A DNA stretch of 64,000 nucleotides, from assembly GCA_964439395.1 (NCBI GenBank), contig CAYTNV010000001.1, positions 186,001-250,000 on the forward strand. Direction: 5' to 3'. The translations under genes and the position numbers were made by a program. Shown piece after piece: positions 60,812 to 64,000 of this stretch. The DNA is from JAUUSJ01 sp964439395. Its GTDB lineage: Bacteria > Bacillota > Clostridia > Lachnospirales > Lachnospiraceae. Under the pieces are notes generated by a model. The model did no database searches. It saw nothing but the letters and a program-made list of their open reading frames with translations, and was not told the DNA's origin. Numbering within the stretch: the stretch's first letter is position 1; each line of letters begins with the position of its first letter.

Positions 60812-61743
60812 ATGAGCATAGAAGTTGTATTTCAACAAATGTTGGTAATTTTTATTATGGTTTTGATTGGATATTATCTATATAAAATATCAAAATTGGA
60901 TGAACATTCGTCAAAGCATATTTCTGCAATTGTATCTAATGTATGTAATCCAGCAGTTCTCATTAATGCAGCTTTGACAAATACAATGCAGATTGGAATA
61001 CAGGAATTTATTTCAGGAATTTCTGTTTCTGTTTCCTTATATATAGCATTGATTTTGATTAGTTTTATTATTCCTAAAATTTTGCGCGTACAAAAAGGAA
61101 CAGAGTTTGCCTATAAGATGATGGTAATCTATGCGAATACAGGCTTTATCGGAATTCCACTTGTGGCGGCAGTGCTTCCCGATGCCCTATTTTATGTGAC
61201 ATTAAATAATATCGCATATAGTATATTTTTTTATACACATGGTATTTTTGTTGTAGAAAGAGCGGCAGCACAGAAAAAAACGGGAGAGAGACAGAGCTTT
61301 TTAAAGAGTTTTATTAATGTAGGAACAGTATCCAGCTTAATATCTTTATTTTTGTATATTTTTCCAGTTGATATACCAACTGTATTGGACGAGACATTTC
61401 ATTATATTGGAAGATCGACAACATTTTTATCCATGCTCGTCATGGGAGTATCTCTTGGAAAAATGGGAATTAAAAATTTATTTATAGGAAAAAAATTATA
61501 TACGTATTTACATTTATTCGTTTATTAGTTATTCCGATTGGCTTAATTTTCGTGATGAAAATCTTTTTTCATAATGAGTTATTAATAGGAGGAAATGCTT
61601 TTATGCTGGCGGTTCCAGCTGGAAGTATGCCACTTATTATCGCTCAGCAAAATGATATGGATACAGAAATATTATCTAGAGGAATTATTTTGAGTACGAT
61701 TTTTTCTATTATTACAATTCCGATTGTGACATTATTTTTATAG
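60812..61743 (+). pseudogene. AEC-family transporter, single frameshift
   Basis: Auxin-efflux-carrier type permease. The ATG at 60812 (MSIEVV, GGGAGG 8-14 nt upstream) is preferred over an earlier frame. The first open frame ends at 61526-61528 (TAG); the second runs to 61743. Family features: the first helix LVIFIMVLIGYYLYK, YANTGFIGIPLVAAVLP, and the typical FMLAVPAGSMPLIIAQQN in the second part. The break is at a run of seven A (61489-61495): one more A restores the frame and gives FIGKKIIYVFTFIRLLVIP. The joined length, about 310 aa, is normal for AEC proteins. Confidence 0.8.
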
Positions 61744-62052
61744 GATGCAGAAAACTACGATTTATGAAATTTTGGAGATAAATGTTGAGAGTTTGGGGAA
61801 AACATAAAGGTTTTTTGTAAAACTTCCATTTATGTATTAGAAAAATATTATTAAAGTCTATATGTTTATACTAGAACTAACCGTTTGATAATATTATTTT
61901 AAGAAAAAAATAGTTAAGACTAAAATTGACAAAAAATTAGTAGATTTTTCTGAAAAAGACGGTATAATAGAAATATAATATTAGAATAGAAAGGAATCGA
62001 TTTTTTATGATAATATGAAAAAGGAAAAATAATAAGGAAGGGGTAATGATAT
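61744..62052 (+). other. Intergenic region before the protease gene
   Basis: 309 nt, AT-rich. A -10 hexamer TATAAT (61963-61968) lies 84 nt upstream of the protease start, but the nearest TTGACA (61926-61931) is 31 bp away, so no good -35 is visible. No gene and no repeat seen. Confidence 0.4.
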
Positions 62053-64000
62053 ATGGGAAGAAAGTTTTTGGAGCAGATTTTTGTAATTATAATTGCAGTG
62101 GGTATTATTTTCTCATGTATTGCTAGTCAGACTTTTGCAGTGGAGAATCCTGGAGAATCGATGGATTCTACTTTAAAACAGTCAGAAATGTCTTCGGAAT
62201 ACATTAATGAGGATAGTGAAAAAGAAAGTACGGAATATATCGTATTGACGCAAGAAGAAAGTACAGAGTCTATTTCTTCAACACAAGGAGAAATAGACTT
62301 AGAAAATACAGAGGAAAGACAAAAAGAAGAGAGCGATGCATTTATTTCTTCTACACAAAATGACGAAAATTTAGAGCAGACAGCACAAGAAGATATAGTG
62401 CAGGAAGATATAAATGAGGCAGAAAATCAAGAAGAGATAACACAGATGGGCGAAAATGACTCATCTGCGGAGGAAGATGAAATTGCATTACAAAAGACAA
62501 AAGTTATTCGAACATCTAGCTATGAACAATATTATGAGGAGAATATAAAATTAGTAGAGCAATATGGCTCTTCTTTTCATGCAGACAATTTGTATGCGGC
62601 AAGACGTATTCTTGGAAAAATGAATCAAGAAATTAATCTTGAAAACTATGGGGCAGTTATTTTAGTTATTGGTCCAGACAATAGTTTTATTTTGCAGTTT
62701 GAGACAGAAGAGATGACAAAGCAGGCTTTTTTTGAGCTTAATCAACTAGAACAATTGGCGTACTGCGAATTGGATGCTGCAATGCCTGAAGTTGAGCCAG
62801 TTGAGGAAACTGATCAGATAGCAGAAGATAATACGGATTGGGATATAGAGATGTTAGAGATAGACAAATATATACAATACGTGAAGGAAAAGGTAGGAAC
62901 TAAGAGTATTACTGTATGTATTTTAGACACTGGAACAGATGCAACTCATCCTAAGTTAAAAGATAGAATGAAGGAGGGAATACAGAAGGCTACTTATATC
63001 GATCATGATGGACATGGAACACATGTAGCTGGAATTGTGGCAAAATGCACAGAGGGATTAAATGTAAGGATTCTTCCAATAGAAGGCGTTGGAGATTGGA
63101 GCTTGGCGGTCAATGGTACAAAACTGGCAGTGAGTAAAGGAGCAAAAGTTGTTAATATGAGCTTTGGCACAACGTATTATGGAAATCCTATCAAAATGGA
63201 TTGTTACGAGGCATTTCATGATGCGATTAAAATGGCGTTGAATGCAGGTGTAAGTATTGTCACAGCAGCAGGAAATAATGGATATTCAAATTTGGCAATA
63301 GAAGATTATTATGAATGTCCTCCGCATTTTGGAGTAGAGGATGGTATTATTACAGTTGCCAGTATAGATAAAAATCAAAAGAGAGCATATGATTCCGGTC
63401 ATGGTAGTGCTGTCGACCTCGCAGCTCCAGGTGTAGATATTTACAGTACATATTTGAATCATAGATATGCGTATATGAGTGGAACGTCTATGGCAGTACC
63501 TCATATTACAGCGATTATAGCGATGATGCGTCTAGTTAATCCTGAGAAATCACCGTCAGAGTTAGAAAATTTATTGAAGTCGTATTGTAAGGATAAAGGA
63601 GAAAAGGGGCGAGATGACTATTATGGACAGGGAATTCCACAGATGAGTCGAGCAATTGCGGATATAGATAAATTAAATGCTAAGCATGTATGGGGTGAAA
63701 AATATACAATAGACAAAGCACCGTCCTGTACAGAGACGGGAATAGAGAGTATTCATTGTGTCGATTGCGGTATGATAAAGCCAGGAAGTACGAGAACGGC
63801 TAAAGCGTTAGGTCATAATAAACTTACTACTATTGTAAAAGCGAGCCTGACAAAATCAGGGAGTAGTACAGTGAAATGTAGCAGATGTTCTTATAGTAGT
63901 AAAAAGACAATTTATTATCCTAAGACAATCAAGTTGGAGAGGACGACTTATCAGTATACAGGAAAGGCGAAAAAGCCGGCTGTCATAATAATTGATTCGA
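62053..64000 (+). CDS. Secreted subtilisin-like serine protease with surface domains (3' end outside window)
   Basis: At least 649 aa, still open at the window end. The ATG at 62053 has GAAGGGG 12-18 nt upstream. The signal peptide (FVIIIAVGIIFSCIASQTFA) is followed by an acidic, low-complexity pro-region of about 130 residues and an I9-like region. The S8 domain has the triad Asp292 (CILDTGTDATHP), His321 (DHDGHGTHVAG) and Ser479 (MSGTSMAVPH), and the oxyanion Asn in TAAGNNGYS. After it come paired-Cys repeats (CTETG...CVDCG; CSRCS) and the start of a Big-like domain (YTGKAKKPAV), as in cell-surface proteins of Lachnospiraceae. Confidence 0.88.
   Translation, partial: MGRKFLEQIFVIIIAVGIIFSCIASQTFAVENPGESMDSTLKQSEMSSEYINEDSEKESTEYIVLTQEESTESISSTQGEIDLENTEERQKEESDAFISSTQNDENLEQTAQEDIVQEDINEAENQEEITQMGENDSSAEEDEIALQKTKVIRTSSYEQYYEENIKLVEQYGSSFHADNLYAARRILGKMNQEINLENYGAVILVIGPDNSFILQFETEEMTKQAFFELNQLEQLAYCELDAAMPEVEPVEETDQIAEDNTDWDIEMLEIDKYIQYVKEKVGTKSITVCILDTGTDATHPKLKDRMKEGIQKATYIDHDGHGTHVAGIVAKCTEGLNVRILPIEGVGDWSLAVNGTKLAVSKGAKVVNMSFGTTYYGNPIKMDCYEAFHDAIKMALNAGVSIVTAAGNNGYSNLAIEDYYECPPHFGVEDGIITVASIDKNQKRAYDSGHGSAVDLAAPGVDIYSTYLNHRYAYMSGTSMAVPHITAIIAMMRLVNPEKSPSELENLLKSYCKDKGEKGRDDYYGQGIPQMSRAIADIDKLNAKHVWGEKYTIDKAPSCTETGIESIHCVDCGMIKPGSTRTAKALGHNKLTTIVKASLTKSGSSTVKCSRCSYSSKKTIYYPKTIKLERTTYQYTGKAKKPAVIIIDS

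Noticed and set aside
61489..61495. Programmed -1 frameshift as the normal expression mode of the AEC gene
   Set aside because: The slippery heptamer fits, but AEC proteins are not known to need frameshifting and no downstream stem-loop was found; a homopolymer deletion is simpler.
61926..61968. TTGACA and TATAAT as promoter of the protease gene
   Set aside because: The two boxes are 31 bp apart, far outside the usable 16-18 bp range.

Overview
The window comes from a low-GC, Gram-positive, spore-forming anaerobe of the Clostridia, most likely a Lachnospiraceae-type gut bacterium. The evidence is a cotJ spore-coat operon, an indolepyruvate:ferredoxin oxidoreductase, a glycerol-phosphate teichoic-acid cluster, LCP and SwrC-like proteins, a CIRCE-controlled htpG, a LoaP antiterminator, sortase-assembled Spy0128-type pilins and remnants of IS200/IS605 elements. 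No rRNA, tRNA or CRISPR array was recognised.

Metabolic half (1-28 kb). A DUF819 membrane protein (cut by the window start) and a Thr-rich lipoprotein come first. A complete ribose operon follows (rbsR-K-D-A-C-B), with a consensus promoter and three LacI-type operators. Next are cotJA-JB-JC on the minus strand, then an aryl-pyruvate oxidation operon (TrpR-like regulator, iorA, iorB, paaK-type ligase). A PTS operon follows: PRD regulator, Gat-type EIIA/EIIB/EIIC, AraM-like dehydrogenase, AraD epimerase and HAD phosphatase. It reads as a pentitol-phosphate route into xylulose-5-phosphate. After it lie a frameshifted sodium:solute symporter, an acyl-CoA synthetase, an amidohydrolase and a di-cluster ferredoxin.

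Cell-envelope part (28-47 kb). TagG/TagH-like exporter, TagD and three CDP-glycerol glycerophosphotransferases (one fused to a GT2 domain) form one operon. Then come an RND efflux pump with a lipoprotein adaptor, an LCP ligase, a polyprenyl-phosphate sugar transferase, an HtrA protease and an arylsulfotransferase-like lipoprotein.

Pilus region (47-57 kb), the most interesting part. A tyrosine recombinase sits next to a 188-bp segment bounded by inverted recombination sites (11-bp arms around an oppositely oriented asymmetric 6-bp core). The segment carries a sigma-A-like promoter that now points away from the pilus genes and a terminator that now blocks transcription into them. This is a phase-variation switch, apparently seen in the OFF orientation. 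Downstream are a VWA-domain adhesin, a small coiled-coil protein, a signal-peptidase-like protein with both catalytic residues replaced (Ser to Asp, Lys to Gly, as in streptococcal pilus SipA), the major pilin, a class B sortase and an accessory pilin. A 36-bp RNA hairpin with many G-U pairs precedes a LoaP-type antiterminator, followed by a tnpB fragment with its omega-RNA-like end.

End of window (57-64 kb): htpG with CIRCE, a GT2 glycosyltransferase, a frameshifted AEC transporter, and a secreted subtilisin-like protease that runs off the end.
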